From Devosia enhydra (GTDB taxonomy: Bacteria; Pseudomonadota; Alphaproteobacteria; Rhizobiales; Devosiaceae): a stretch of 64,000 bases of DNA. The translations under genes and the position numbers were made by a program. Positions within the stretch are counted from its first letter, which is position 1. Each line of letters starts with the position of its first letter. The notes under the pieces were generated by a model. It did not search any database. It saw nothing but the letters and a program-made list of their open reading frames with translations, and had not been told where the DNA came from. Positions 19,397-27,947 of this stretch are shown one piece after another. The DNA lies in the NCBI RefSeq assembly GCF_900119845.1, contig NZ_FPKU01000002.1:591381-655380 (forward strand). The letters run 5' to 3'.

Positions 19397-19746
19397 TGCA
19401 CGCTTTCGACGTTCTCGGCGATCCGGTGCGCCGCCGCATCCTCGAACTGCTCGCCGAGGGCGAGAGCAGTTCGGGGCAGGTGGTGGAGGTGATCGTCGCC
19501 GAGTTCGGCATCTCGCAGGCCGGGGTCAGCCAGCATCTCAAGGTTCTGCGCGAGAGCGGCTTTGCCACGGTGAGGGCCGAGGGCACGCGGCGGATCTACC
19601 AGCTCGACACGAGCCCTTTGCGCGATATCGACGACTGGCTTTCGTGCTTCCGCGTCTTCTGGGACCACAAGCTTTCAGCACTCGATACCGAGATCGCTCG
19701 CGGCAAGCGGCAGCGCGTCAAGAACGCAAGCGACGCCGGGAGCTGA
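19396..19746 (+). CDS. ArsR-family transcriptional regulator
   Basis: This 116-aa winged-helix protein begins FDVLGDPVRRRILELLAEGE, and its recognition helix region is ISQAGVSQHLKVLRESG (39-55), followed by the wing with GTRRIYQL. There is no obvious metal-binding cysteine pair, so it is of the non-metal (SdpR/AHSA1-linked) type. Its start overlaps the preceding stop by one base. It is expected to bind the palindrome over the operon's -10 box. Confidence 0.88.
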   Translation: MHAFDVLGDPVRRRILELLAEGESSSGQVVEVIVAEFGISQAGVSQHLKVLRESGFATVRAEGTRRIYQLDTSPLRDIDDWLSCFRVFWDHKLSALDTEIARGKRQRVKNASDAGS

Positions 19747-19810
19747 TCCCGGCGCGCTTGTGCCGGGCGGCAAATCGCGGCAGGCTCGGCCCCTTATCGG
19801 GGAAGGGTCC

Positions 19811-20194
19811 ATGCCAGAATTGCTCGTTTCAGCGTCCGACCTGCCTTCAGGCTTCCGCTATCCGGAGGCCTTCCACACCATTCTCGCCCATGGCATGACC
19901 GATTTCGTGCCCTGGTATCCCCTCGAGGACAATCTGCTCTACGCCGTCTATTTCGGCATCAACGAGCGCTATCCGCGCTATGGCGGGCTCGTGCCCTTCG
20001 CCCGGCGCCAGGACAATGACGATGTCGCGTGCCTGTATGCCGGCAAAGCGGGTGAGGTGCTGATCATCCACGACTATGCCTCGGAGGGGTGGGAACTGGT
20101 CGCACGGCTGCCCGATATCGCGGCCTTCCTCAGGCTCCTTGTCGATGACTTCATCGACTTTCACGACCTGGGTGCGGCTCGTGCCAAGCCATAG
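19811..20194 (+). CDS. SUKH (SMI1/KNR4)-like protein
   Basis: This 127-aa protein shows the SUKH pattern: GLVPFARRQDNDDVACLYAG (near 59-78) followed by VLIIHDYASEGWELVARLPD and a final helix FLRLLVDDFIDF. In other bacteria SUKH proteins are often immunity proteins to contact-dependent toxins, but no toxin gene is next to it, so it may be a housekeeping or orphan member. The start at 19811 has GAAGGG upstream. Confidence 0.6.
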   Translation: MPELLVSASDLPSGFRYPEAFHTILAHGMTDFVPWYPLEDNLLYAVYFGINERYPRYGGLVPFARRQDNDDVACLYAGKAGEVLIIHDYASEGWELVARLPDIAAFLRLLVDDFIDFHDLGAARAKP

Positions 20195-20280
20195 CGCGAT
20201 GGGGGCGGGAACCTTCGTGCTCCTGCCGCAATTGCACCCTACCCGATTGCAGCATGCCCTTCTCGTTGAGGCCAGACATC

Positions 20281-20913
20281 ATGAAAAGACGCGATCTCCT
20301 CGCTTTTGCCGCCGCCTTCACCCTTCTGCCCGCCACGGCGATGGCCCAGCCGAGCATTCCGCTGGCCGCCGAGGATGTCGGGACCATCAACGATATCAGC
20401 GCCCATAACAGCGCCATCCGCACCATGGCGGGGCGCTTCCTGCAGATCGATACGCGCGGCGACCGGATCGAGGGCACGTTCTTCATCGAGCGGCCGGGCA
20501 AGGTGCGCTTCCGCTACAATCCGCCGAGCCGCGAGGAAATCATCTCGGTGGGGCGTGGCTTCTACGTCATCAACCGGCAGGAAGAGACGCAATACGCCTA
20601 TCCGCAGGATGCCATCCCGCTGCGCAGTTTCCTCGATTCGGCGATCAACCTGATGACGACCAACATCGTCGCGTTCGATCGCTCGGAGGGCTATGTGATC
20701 GTCACGCTCGAGGACCAGACGCCGGCCGGCCTTGTGCGCGTGTCGCTGGTGTTCGACGAGGCGAGCCTCGATCTCAAGCAATGGACGCTGGTGGAGCCGT
20801 CGGGGGCGGAGCTGACCTTCTCGCTCTATGACGTGCAGAAGGATGTCGATATCCCGGCCAATTTCTTTGCCTGGCCGGCGACCTACAAGGCTGTCGAGCC
20901 GGGCTCGCGCTGA
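20281..20913 (+). CDS. LolA-like outer-membrane lipoprotein carrier protein
   Basis: This 210-aa protein has a signal peptide (KRRDLLAFAAAFTLLPATAMA, cleaved near residue 22) and a LolA-like fold: MAGRFLQID, then GTFFIERPGKVRFRYNPP, and LMTTNIVAFDRSEGYVIVTLED. It would move lipoproteins or lipids across the periplasm. Alphaproteobacterial LolA proteins are divergent, so whether it is the essential LolA or a relative is open. The start at 20281 places a KRR n-region before the hydrophobic core. Confidence 0.8.
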   Translation: MKRRDLLAFAAAFTLLPATAMAQPSIPLAAEDVGTINDISAHNSAIRTMAGRFLQIDTRGDRIEGTFFIERPGKVRFRYNPPSREEIISVGRGFYVINRQEETQYAYPQDAIPLRSFLDSAINLMTTNIVAFDRSEGYVIVTLEDQTPAGLVRVSLVFDEASLDLKQWTLVEPSGAELTFSLYDVQKDVDIPANFFAWPATYKAVEPGSR

Positions 20914-20927
20914 GCGGGATGGCGGGG

Positions 20928-20955
20928 TTGCAATCGCGCCCCGCCTCGCCATAAA
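20928..20955 (+). promoter_or_regulatory. Candidate promoter for exoA
   Basis: TTGCAA (20928-20933) and CATAAA (20950-20955) with a 16-bp spacer lie 30 bp before the exonuclease III start. Confidence 0.4.
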
Positions 20956-20984
20956 GGGTGCGCCCACCTCAAACCGGCGTCTTC

Positions 20985-21797
20985 ATGCCCACAACCCTTG
21001 CCACCTGGAACATCAATTCGGTCCGCCTCAGGCTGCCGCTGGTGCTCGATTTCATCGACCGGTTCGGCCCCGATATCCTGTGCCTGCAGGAGATCAAGTG
21101 CCAGAACGACCAGTTCCCGCGCGATGCTTTCGCGGCTGCCGGCTATGTCCACCAGGCCGTGCATGGGCAGAAGGGCTATCACGGGGTGGCGATCGTCTCG
21201 CGCTTCCCCTTGACCGACATTTCAAGCCGGATGTTCTGCGAAATCCCGGATTCGCGCCATGTGTCGGCGCTGCTCGATTTCGGGCGCGGGCCGGTGACGG
21301 TGCACAATTTCTATATTCCCGCCGGCGGGGACGAGCCCGATCCCGAGATCAATCCCAAGTTCAGGCACAAGCTCGGCTTTCTCTCGGAGCTGGGCACCTG
21401 GTTCTGCGAGCCGGTCTTTGCGCGCGGCCATATCATCGTGGGCGATTTTAACGTCGCCCCGCATGAGAACGACGTGTGGAGCCACAAGCAGCTGCTCAAT
21501 GTGGTGAGTCACACCCCGGTCGAGACCGAGGCGCTCAACGCGCTGCTGACCGGGGGCAGTGGCTGGGTCGACCTCGTGCGCAAGCATATTCCGTTCGACC
21601 AGAAGCTCTATTCGTGGTGGAGCTATCGGGCCAAGGACTGGGATGCCTCAGATCGCGGCCGGCGGCTCGACCATATCTGGTCCACCCCCGACCTTGCCGA
21701 GCATGCCGAGCATGCGCAGATCATCCGCGAGGCCAGGGGCTGGAGCGACAAGCCCTCCGACCACGTGCCGGTGATGGTGCGGTTCGCGACGGACTGA
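20985..21797 (+). CDS. xthA: Exodeoxyribonuclease III / AP endonuclease
   Basis: This 270-aa DNA-repair enzyme cleaves at abasic sites. Signature motifs are WNINSVRLR at the N-terminus, LQEIKCQNDQFP, GDFNVAP, RRLDHIW and SDHVPV near the C-terminus, including the catalytic Asp-His pair. The length is typical of the ExoIII class. The start at 20985 fits the conserved N-terminal strand. The symbol xthA is used for the orthologous function. Confidence 0.93.
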   Translation: MPTTLATWNINSVRLRLPLVLDFIDRFGPDILCLQEIKCQNDQFPRDAFAAAGYVHQAVHGQKGYHGVAIVSRFPLTDISSRMFCEIPDSRHVSALLDFGRGPVTVHNFYIPAGGDEPDPEINPKFRHKLGFLSELGTWFCEPVFARGHIIVGDFNVAPHENDVWSHKQLLNVVSHTPVETEALNALLTGGSGWVDLVRKHIPFDQKLYSWWSYRAKDWDASDRGRRLDHIWSTPDLAEHAEHAQIIREARGWSDKPSDHVPVMVRFATD

Positions 21798-21863
21798 AGG
21801 GGGAACCGCCCGTCCGTCGCCTTTGCGGATGGCGAAGCGGTGGCCGCTTCGCCTCCAGGGCTC

Positions 21864-22169
21864 TCAGGCTTCCTCGCGCGGCACGAAGTCATATTCGGCC
21901 TCGCTCCCGCCCGCCTCGTCGTCCGAAACGCGGATGGCGAGCCCCTCGGCCTCGAGGGCTGCGAACCAGTCGTCCCAGGATACGAGCTCGAACCCACCGG
22001 GCCGATCCTGGTACTGGCTTTCCCCGGTGTTGAGCGCCTCCTGTCCAAAGGCCAGCTGCACCACGGTGCGCGTGCCCGTGCCATCGGGTGCTTCCATCAC
22101 GACGGGGCTGCCGGCCCGGGCTTCGGCCCATTGGCGGATGGCGGTGCGGTCGGTGAGGATCTTGGACAT
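21864..22169 (-). CDS. Hypothetical protein, acidic
   Basis: This 101-aa protein begins MSKILTDRTAIRQWAEARAG and is rich in Glu and Asp, especially in the last 30 residues, with no membrane segment or signal. It was not recognised. The shape, a short domain with a WDDWFAALEAEGLAIRVSD stretch, recalls small cytosolic proteins of unknown function. A GGAG site precedes its start. It is divergent from the DUF4893 gene, and an FNR/FixK-like palindrome lies 65-78 bp upstream of its start. Confidence 0.6.
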   Translation of the reverse strand: MSKILTDRTAIRQWAEARAGSPVVMEAPDGTGTRTVVQLAFGQEALNTGESQYQDRPGGFELVSWDDWFAALEAEGLAIRVSDDEAGGSEAEYDFVPREEA

Positions 22170-22233
22170 GGGGACGCTCCAGGTGTTCAGGTCGGGTTCA
22201 CCTCAACGCTCTCACGGTGATGAAGTTTCAGCC

Positions 22234-22247
22234 TTGACCCTGATCAA
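22234..22247. promoter_or_regulatory. FNR/FixK-type palindrome
   Basis: TTGACCCTGATCAA fits the TTGAY-N4-RTCAA core bound by FNR/FixK regulators, inside a larger CCTTGA/TCAAGG inverted repeat. Its centre is about 71 bp from the 101-aa gene start and about 52 bp from the DUF4893 start. For the former a -41.5 activator position would leave a leader of about 30 nt. Confidence 0.4.
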
Positions 22248-22292
22248 GGCCGACTAGAGCTGTCCGAAAGACGTGCAAGCAAGGAGTCGACG

Positions 22293-22892
22293 ATGATGAA
22301 CCCCTTTTTCCGGTCCGTGGTCACGGCCAGCCTCATGCTCGGGTCCGTGCTGCCCGCCTTTGCCGCCTGCGCCGTACCAGAGGGCATAAGGCTTTCCGAC
22401 ACCGACAAGGACCGCATATCCAGTCTGGCCGAGGCGCGCAGCCGCGGGCTGGCCCAGGCCCTGCGCGCCACCTCGGCTGCCGACCGCGACCTCGTTGCGG
22501 GCCTGCTGTCGACGGCGCCCTCTCGCCCTGCCCTCGAAACCCTGCCCGGCGATTATCGCTGCCGCACCATCAAGCTCGGCGGCATCACGGACCTCACGGT
22601 CTATGGCTGGTTCCGCTGCGCCATACGGGCCGAGGGAGACGCATTGTCGGTGGTCAAGCTCACCGGCTCGCAGAACTTTACCGGCGCCCTCCATGCGGGC
22701 GGCGAGGGTGTGCTGATGGTCGGGGCCGGCCACTACAACCAGGATCCGCCCAATGGCTATGGCGATGATCCTGAGCGCGACATCGTAGGGTGTCTCGCAG
22801 CGCTGGGCGAGGCGGGCACGCTCGTGCTCGAAGAGCCGTTCCCCCGTTTCGAATCCGTTCACGATCTCATCGTTTTCGAGCCCATCCGCTAA
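22293..22892 (+). CDS. Secreted DUF4893-like protein
   Basis: This 199-aa protein has a signal peptide (residues 1-24, PAFA-A) and a mature domain with LSDTDKDRISSL, then GDYRCRTIKLGG and LTVYGWFRCAIR, the pattern of DUF4893. It contains Cys pairs that could form disulfides in the periplasm. Its function is unknown. A GGAG site precedes the ATG pair at its start. Confidence 0.7.
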   Translation: MMNPFFRSVVTASLMLGSVLPAFAACAVPEGIRLSDTDKDRISSLAEARSRGLAQALRATSAADRDLVAGLLSTAPSRPALETLPGDYRCRTIKLGGITDLTVYGWFRCAIRAEGDALSVVKLTGSQNFTGALHAGGEGVLMVGAGHYNQDPPNGYGDDPERDIVGCLAALGEAGTLVLEEPFPRFESVHDLIVFEPIR

Positions 22893-22965
22893 ATTGTCAC
22901 GACGCATTAACGGGGTGTTCTGTGCGCGAGCCTAATGTCCGCGCACGAATGGAAGGATGTGCCTC

Positions 22966-24183
22966 ATGGGTGCGGCCAGTTTTGTTCTCGCCATCAACGT
23001 GTTCGTCGCGGGCCTGTTCGCCATCACCTTCATGGTGCTTGCATGGCGTGGGCGATCCCGCGTTCCCTTGTGGTTCGGCCTCACCTATCTCGTCGCCTCG
23101 CTCTATGTGGTCAGCGAGTTCATCCTGCCCTTCCAGGGCGATCCGCGTCTGACCTATTCGATAGGCTTCTCGCTTTTTCACCTCAGCCTCGCGGCGGCGG
23201 TGGCCGGCATTGCCGAGCGCTATCGCAAGGCCATTCCCTGGGAACTGCTGGCTGCGCTTGTCGTGCTCGGCATCGCCTCCGGGGCCATCAGCTACGATTT
23301 CGAGCGCGGCTCGTTTGCGCGCATGATGCTCTACCAGGCGCCTTTTGCCGCGATGCATATCGCCATTGCCATCATGATCCTCACCAGCCGCCGCATCGAC
23401 CGGCTCGACATGGTGCTTGCCGGGCTGATGGTCATGGGCGCACTGCAATATCTCTCAAAACCGTTCGTCGCGACGTTCACCGGGGGCGCCGGCACGAGCC
23501 CGCAGGATTACATCGCCACCACCTACGCCCTTTACTCCCAGACCATGGGCACCATCGTGGCGCTGACCACAGGGCTCATGCTGCTGCTCATCCTCGTGCG
23601 TGACATGCTCGTGGAAATCACCCTGCGCTCGGAGACCGATGCGCTTTCGGGCCTCTACAACCGTCGGGGCTTTGATGCCCATGCCAGCGCCTTGCTCGAT
23701 GCAGCCCAGCGCACCGGGGTGCCGACCGCGATGGTGGTGGCAGACCTCGACCACTTCAAGTCGATCAACGATACCCATGGCCATGAGGCGGGCGACCGGG
23801 TGATAGAGTGGTTCGGCGCCGTGCTGCGCGGCACGGCCTCGGACCGCTGGGTGGTGGGGCGGATGGGGGGCGAGGAGTTCGCCATCTTCCTCTCCGGCGC
23901 CAATCTGACCACGGCGCGGCTTTTTGCCGAAAGCGTCCGCAGTGCCATGGCGGGGCTGATGCCCGAGACCCTGCCGGATACCCTCAGGGTCACAGCCAGT
24001 TTCGGTGTATCGGAAGGCGACGGCGAAACGAGCCTGGCCGATCTGAGGCGCCGGGCCGACGCGGCGCTCTATCGCGCCAAGAGCCAGGGCCGCGACCGCG
24101 TCGCGACCGCGGTTGCCGCCCCCGCTGTGGTGCCCGAGGCGAACGCCGAACCAACGCCGACGATCAAGCTGCGGCAGGCCTGA
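22966..24183 (+). CDS. Membrane diguanylate cyclase (GGDEF domain)
   Basis: This 405-aa protein has about six N-terminal membrane helices (1-210) and a GGDEF domain whose signature reads GGEEF at residues 301-305, an active variant. LYNRRGFD and DLDHFKSINDTHGHEAGD mark the domain. No RxxD inhibitory site is seen five residues before the signature, so product feedback is probably absent. The start at 22966 is spaced correctly from GGAAGG, whereas the ATG at 22957 abuts it. It would make cyclic di-GMP at the membrane. Confidence 0.88.
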   Translation: MGAASFVLAINVFVAGLFAITFMVLAWRGRSRVPLWFGLTYLVASLYVVSEFILPFQGDPRLTYSIGFSLFHLSLAAAVAGIAERYRKAIPWELLAALVVLGIASGAISYDFERGSFARMMLYQAPFAAMHIAIAIMILTSRRIDRLDMVLAGLMVMGALQYLSKPFVATFTGGAGTSPQDYIATTYALYSQTMGTIVALTTGLMLLLILVRDMLVEITLRSETDALSGLYNRRGFDAHASALLDAAQRTGVPTAMVVADLDHFKSINDTHGHEAGDRVIEWFGAVLRGTASDRWVVGRMGGEEFAIFLSGANLTTARLFAESVRSAMAGLMPETLPDTLRVTASFGVSEGDGETSLADLRRRADAALYRAKSQGRDRVATAVAAPAVVPEANAEPTPTIKLRQA

Positions 24184-24207
24184 GCGGCCTGCCGGCCGTT
24201 GTGACGA

Positions 24208-25305
24208 TCAGGCCTTGAGCTTGCCGAGAATGGCGGCGCCCATTTCCTCGGTGCCGACGGTGCGGCGATTGTCCTGGGCGATATCGCCGGTGCGGAGGCC
24301 ATCGGCCAGAACAGCCGAGATCGCAGCCTCGACGCGGTTGGCCAGTTCGATCATGCCGAAGGAATAGCGCAGCGCCATGGCAAAGCTCGCCACCATGGCG
24401 ATGGGGTTGGCGATGCCCTTGCCGGCGATGTCGGGGGCCGAGCCATGCACGGGCTCGTAGAAGGCCTTGCGCTTGCCGCTGACCGGATCGGGCGCCCCGA
24501 GCGAGGCCGAGGGCAGCATGCCGAGCGAGCCGGTGAGCATGGCGGCAACGTCCGACAGGATATCGCCGAAGAGATTATCGGTGACCATCACGTCGAACTG
24601 CTTGGGGTTGCGCACCAGCTGCATCGCGGCATTGTCGGCCAGGATGTGGTTGAGCTGCACGTCGGGATATTCCTTGCCGACCGAGCGCACCACTTCGTCC
24701 CAGAACACGCCGGACTTCATGACGTTCTTCTTGTCGGCCGAATGCACCTTGTTCTTGCGGGTGCGGGCGAGGTCGAAGGCGACCCGCGCGATGCGGTCGA
24801 TCTCGTAGGTCTCGTAGACCTGGGTATCGATGGCGCGCTTCTGGCCGTTGCCCAGATCGATGATCTGCTTGGGCTCGCCGAAATAGACCCCGCCGGTGAG
24901 CTCGCGCACGATGAGGATGTCGAGGCCTTCGACCAGCTCGCGCTTGAGCGAGGAGGCATCGGCGAGGGCCGGATAGCAGATGGCGGGGCGCAGATTGGCA
25001 AAGACGCCGAGCTCCTTGCGCAGGCGCAGCAGCGCCGCCTCGGGCCGGTGCTCATAGGGCACATTGTCCCACTTGGGGCCCCCGACCGCGCCGAAGATCA
25101 CGGCATCGGCGGCCAGCGCCTTCTGCATGTCCTCTTCGGAGATCGCCACGCCATGGGCGTCGTAGGCGGCACCGCCGGCCAGACCGGTATCGAGGGTGAA
25201 ATCGGTTTCGCCCTGGCTGTTGAGCCAGGCGATGATCTTTTCGACCTCTGCCATGATCTCGGTGCCGATGCCGTCGCCGGGAAGCAGAAACAGGGAGTGG
25301 GCCAT
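24208..25305 (-). CDS. leuB: 3-isopropylmalate dehydrogenase
   Basis: This 365-aa enzyme oxidises and decarboxylates 3-isopropylmalate with NAD in leucine synthesis. [26 protein letters not shown], the KKNVMKSG segment with the catalytic lysine, NLFGDILSD and [14 protein letters not shown] are all in place. The length is typical. It is transcribed away from leuD, with a small secreted protein on the other strand between them. A hairpin spans its stop and that of the opposing cyclase gene (24176-24215). Confidence 0.97.
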   Translation of the reverse strand: MAHSLFLLPGDGIGTEIMAEVEKIIAWLNSQGETDFTLDTGLAGGAAYDAHGVAISEEDMQKALAADAVIFGAVGGPKWDNVPYEHRPEAALLRLRKELGVFANLRPAICYPALADASSLKRELVEGLDILIVRELTGGVYFGEPKQIIDLGNGQKRAIDTQVYETYEIDRIARVAFDLARTRKNKVHSADKKNVMKSGVFWDEVVRSVGKEYPDVQLNHILADNAAMQLVRNPKQFDVMVTDNLFGDILSDVAAMLTGSLGMLPSASLGAPDPVSGKRKAFYEPVHGSAPDIAGKGIANPIAMVASFAMALRYSFGMIELANRVEAAISAVLADGLRTGDIAQDNRRTVGTEEMGAAILGKLKA

Positions 25306-25486
25306 GACCGTCCTTTGCGCGCGCCTTTTAGCTCTTGCGACCCCTTAGCGCCAATCGGAGGGGGGACGCAAGCGAGCAGGTAAATCCGGCGTGAACGGGC
25401 AGCTCAGGAGGAGTTCAAGGCCGGTGGGGCAAGGTCTCTCCATCAGACCGGGACAACGAGCCCGGCGTCAAAGAGGAGAGACAGTC

Positions 25487-25723
25487 ATGACCACCACCAT
25501 CCGTATCGCCGCCTTCGCGCTCTTTACCCTTGTGAGCTATGGCTCGGCGCAGGCCGCCGCCGGGGACCTCGCCAAGTGCTATGACCGCGTCATTTCGTCC
25601 TGCAACAAGACCAATCACGCCCAGAGTTGTGCCGAGAACGGCATGAACCAGTGCGACGAAGTGCACCCCACTCCATATGTCTTCCAGCCGCAGCTCAACC
25701 TGCGCGCAGGTCTTGGCCGCTGA
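25487..25723 (+). CDS. Small secreted cysteine-containing protein
   Basis: This 78-aa protein has a clear signal peptide (residues 1-24, ending AQAAA) and a mature part with five cysteines, in CYDRVISSC, then SC and QC, which suggests disulfides. It was not recognised. The start at 25487 has a GAGGAGAG site; upstream in-frame codons lack signal character. A tandem 15-bp duplication begins at its 3' end and a bidirectional terminator follows. Confidence 0.65.
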   Translation: MTTTIRIAAFALFTLVSYGSAQAAAGDLAKCYDRVISSCNKTNHAQSCAENGMNQCDEVHPTPYVFQPQLNLRAGLGR

Positions 25724-25738
25724 GGTCTTGGCCGCTGA
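25709..25738 (+). repeat. Tandem duplication of a 15-bp unit across a stop codon
   Basis: GGTCTTGGCCGCTGA occurs twice in direct tandem (25709-25723, 25724-25738), with a partial third copy. The stop of the small secreted protein is in the first unit, so the duplication does not alter it. Confidence 0.8.
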
Positions 25739-25762
25739 GGGCTTGGCAAAGACCAGACGTGC

Positions 25763-25796
25763 AAAAGGCGGGCGCCGAGGGGCGACCCGCCTTTTT
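25763..25796. terminator. Bidirectional Rho-independent terminator
   Basis: AAAAGGCGGG (25763-25772) pairs with CCCGCCTTTT (25786-25795), giving A- and T-runs on both sides. It would stop transcripts from the small secreted gene (plus) and from leuD (minus). Confidence 0.85.
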
Positions 25797-25819
25797 ATGC
25801 GTCAGGCTCGGCTCGGCGC

Positions 25820-26425
25820 TCAGAGCCAGGGGCGCTGGGCCGCCATGGTCTGCTCAAAGCCCGCGATGGAGGCGTTGCTCTTGAGGGTCGCGGCGATGTC
25901 GTCGAGCCCTTCGAGCAGCACCTGCTTGCGGGCCGGATCGATATCGAAACGGATCTCGCCGCCATCGGGGCCGCGAATGGTCTGGGCTTCGAGGTCGACC
26001 GTCATCGTGGCGTTGGCGCCGCGCTCGGCATCATCCATCAGCAGCGCCAGCTGCTCGGGCGAGACGACGATCGGCAGGATGCCGTTCTTGAAGCAGTTGT
26101 TGTAGAAGATGTCGGCGAAACTCGTGGAAATCACGCAGCGCACGCCGAAATCCAGCAGCGCCCAGGGCGCGTGCTCGCGGCTCGAGCCGCAGCCGAAATT
26201 GTCACCCGCCACGATGATCTGCGCGCCGCGATAGCCAGGCTTGTTGAGCACGAAATCGGGGTTCTCGCTGCCATCCTCATTGTAGCGCATCTCGGAAAAG
26301 AGGGCGGTGCCCAGGCCGGTGCGCTTGATGGTCTTGAGGTACTGCTTGGGGATGATCATGTCGGTATCGACATTGATGATCGGCAGCGGGGCGGCTACAC
26401 CCGTGAGGGTCGTGAACTTTTCCAT
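25820..26425 (-). CDS. leuD: 3-isopropylmalate dehydratase small subunit
   Basis: This 201-aa swivel-domain partner of LeuC has [15 protein letters not shown] and the [17 protein letters not shown] loop that closes over the substrate. The start at 26425 matches the usual N-terminus [14 protein letters not shown]; the much longer frame upstream is noncoding for this protein. It is followed by a bidirectional terminator. Confidence 0.96.
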   Translation of the reverse strand: MEKFTTLTGVAAPLPIINVDTDMIIPKQYLKTIKRTGLGTALFSEMRYNEDGSENPDFVLNKPGYRGAQIIVAGDNFGCGSSREHAPWALLDFGVRCVISTSFADIFYNNCFKNGILPIVVSPEQLALLMDDAERGANATMTVDLEAQTIRGPDGGEIRFDIDPARKQVLLEGLDDIAATLKSNASIAGFEQTMAAQRPWL

Positions 26426-26560
26426 GGCGTTCCCCGGGGGACCGGCGCGGCGAGGCCGAGGCTTCAGGCGCGGCGGACTGCGAAAAGGATGACTGGTACC
26501 GAGGGCGTCTAATGACGCATCTGGCGGGCCCGGGTCAAGTGCGGCGATGTTTGGGGGGCG

Positions 26561-27361
26561 ATGATGAAGCTGTTGCTGGTGGCCGATCTCCATTACACGC
26601 TGCCCCAGCTCGACTGGGTGCTCAAGGTCGCCGCCGAGTATGATCTGGTGGTCATTTCCGGCGACCTGCTCGAGCTCTCCTCGATGGTCGATCCCGAAGC
26701 GCAGATCGTGGTGGTGCTGGCCTATCTCAAGCGCATCCGGGCACGGACGCGGCTCATCGTGTGCTCGGGCAACCACGATCTCGACGTCATCGGCGCCAAT
26801 GGCGAACGCCAGGCAGGGTGGCTCTCGGCGCTCGCCGATCTCGACGTGCCGGCCGATGGCGAGACGATCACCATCGGGGACGCCGACTTCACCCTCTGTC
26901 CCTGGTGGGATGGCCCCCTGACGCTGGCCGAGATCGGGGCGCAGATCGAGGCGGCCCGGACGCAGCGGCGGGGCCGGCAGTGGATCTGGGTCAACCACGC
27001 CCCGCCCAGCGGCAGCCAGACCAGCTGGAACGGCAGCCGCTCCTATGGCGATCGCGAGCTTGCCGAATGGGTCGAGCGCTTCGCGCCGCAGATGGTGCTT
27101 TCGGGCCATGTGCACGAAGCGCCGTTCTCGCGCAACGGCTCGTGGGTCGATCGCATCGGGGAGACCTGGCTCTTCAATGCCGGCCGGCAGATCGGCCCCA
27201 CGCCCTGTACCGTGGCCATCGACCTTGTAGCCGGGGAAGCGGCGTGGTTCTCCCTCGAGGGCGCCGAGACGGTGCGGCTCGACAAGCCCTTGGTGCGGCC
27301 GCTCGACATGCTGACCGCCATGCCGGCCTGGATGGCGCCGCGCCTGCCGGCCGGGGCTTGA
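26561..27361 (+). CDS. Metallophosphoesterase
   Basis: This 266-aa calcineurin-like phosphoesterase has all metal-site motifs in order: DLH (9-11), GD, GNHD, NHAPPSG and GHVHEAP. The substrate is unknown. The gene begins ATGATG after a GGGGGG stretch, so either codon could start it. It is convergent with the cNMP-binding gene, with 6 bp between their stops. Confidence 0.88.
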   Translation: MMKLLLVADLHYTLPQLDWVLKVAAEYDLVVISGDLLELSSMVDPEAQIVVVLAYLKRIRARTRLIVCSGNHDLDVIGANGERQAGWLSALADLDVPADGETITIGDADFTLCPWWDGPLTLAEIGAQIEAARTQRRGRQWIWVNHAPPSGSQTSWNGSRSYGDRELAEWVERFAPQMVLSGHVHEAPFSRNGSWVDRIGETWLFNAGRQIGPTPCTVAIDLVAGEAAWFSLEGAETVRLDKPLVRPLDMLTAMPAWMAPRLPAGA

Positions 27362-27367
27362 GCGCCT

Positions 27368-27874
27368 TTAGAGCCGCGGATCCTCGGCGAGCTCCGACCC
27401 GACGCGCGCCCGGGGGCGCTGGCGCTGCACGAGCGCTTCGAGCACTTCGTCGACCATGCCGAAATGATCGTCGCGGTCGGCGAACTGCCGCTTGAGGTCG
27501 GCGAGATAGGTGGTGGCCTGCTGCAGGCGGCCGGCAAGGATCGAAGCGACGTGGAAGACGATTTCGGGATGACCCTGCAGATAGGCGCGGGCATCCTCGA
27601 TCACGAAGGCTTCGACGGGCGTTTCCGCCCGCACCGTCGCGGTGTGGTCGCCGCCGAGAAACGCCGCCATCTCGCCAAACACCGCGCCTGGCTCGGCGAT
27701 CCGCGCCACGACGGTCTCGTTGCGCAGCACCGCGATGGTGCCCGAGGCGAGGATGAACATCCGGCCCGTTGCCGGGCCTTCGCCGATCAGCGTCTCGTCC
27801 GCTGCGAAGGCGGTGCGGGGCAGCCCCTCGCAGTGGACGAGGACCGAGCGGAGGGAAGTCTCGACATGCGTCAT
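27368..27874 (-). CDS. Stand-alone cyclic nucleotide-binding domain protein
   Basis: This 168-aa protein has a CNMP-binding beta-barrel: GEGPATGRMFILASGTIAVL, then EPGAVFGEMAAFLGGDHTATVRAE, which resembles the phosphate-binding cassette. Unlike Crp/Fnr regulators it has no winged-helix domain; the last 40 residues are helical and basic. It could be a sensor acting through protein contact. Many such proteins no longer bind a nucleotide. Confidence 0.82.
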   Translation of the reverse strand: MTHVETSLRSVLVHCEGLPRTAFAADETLIGEGPATGRMFILASGTIAVLRNETVVARIAEPGAVFGEMAAFLGGDHTATVRAETPVEAFVIEDARAYLQGHPEIVFHVASILAGRLQQATTYLADLKRQFADRDDHFGMVDEVLEALVQRQRPRARVGSELAEDPRL

Positions 27875-27947
27875 CGGCAGGGCCCCCTTGGTACCATCCA
27901 GCCTCGCATGGCTGTGGCGCCCCGGTCAAACGGGGCGCGAGCCCGCT

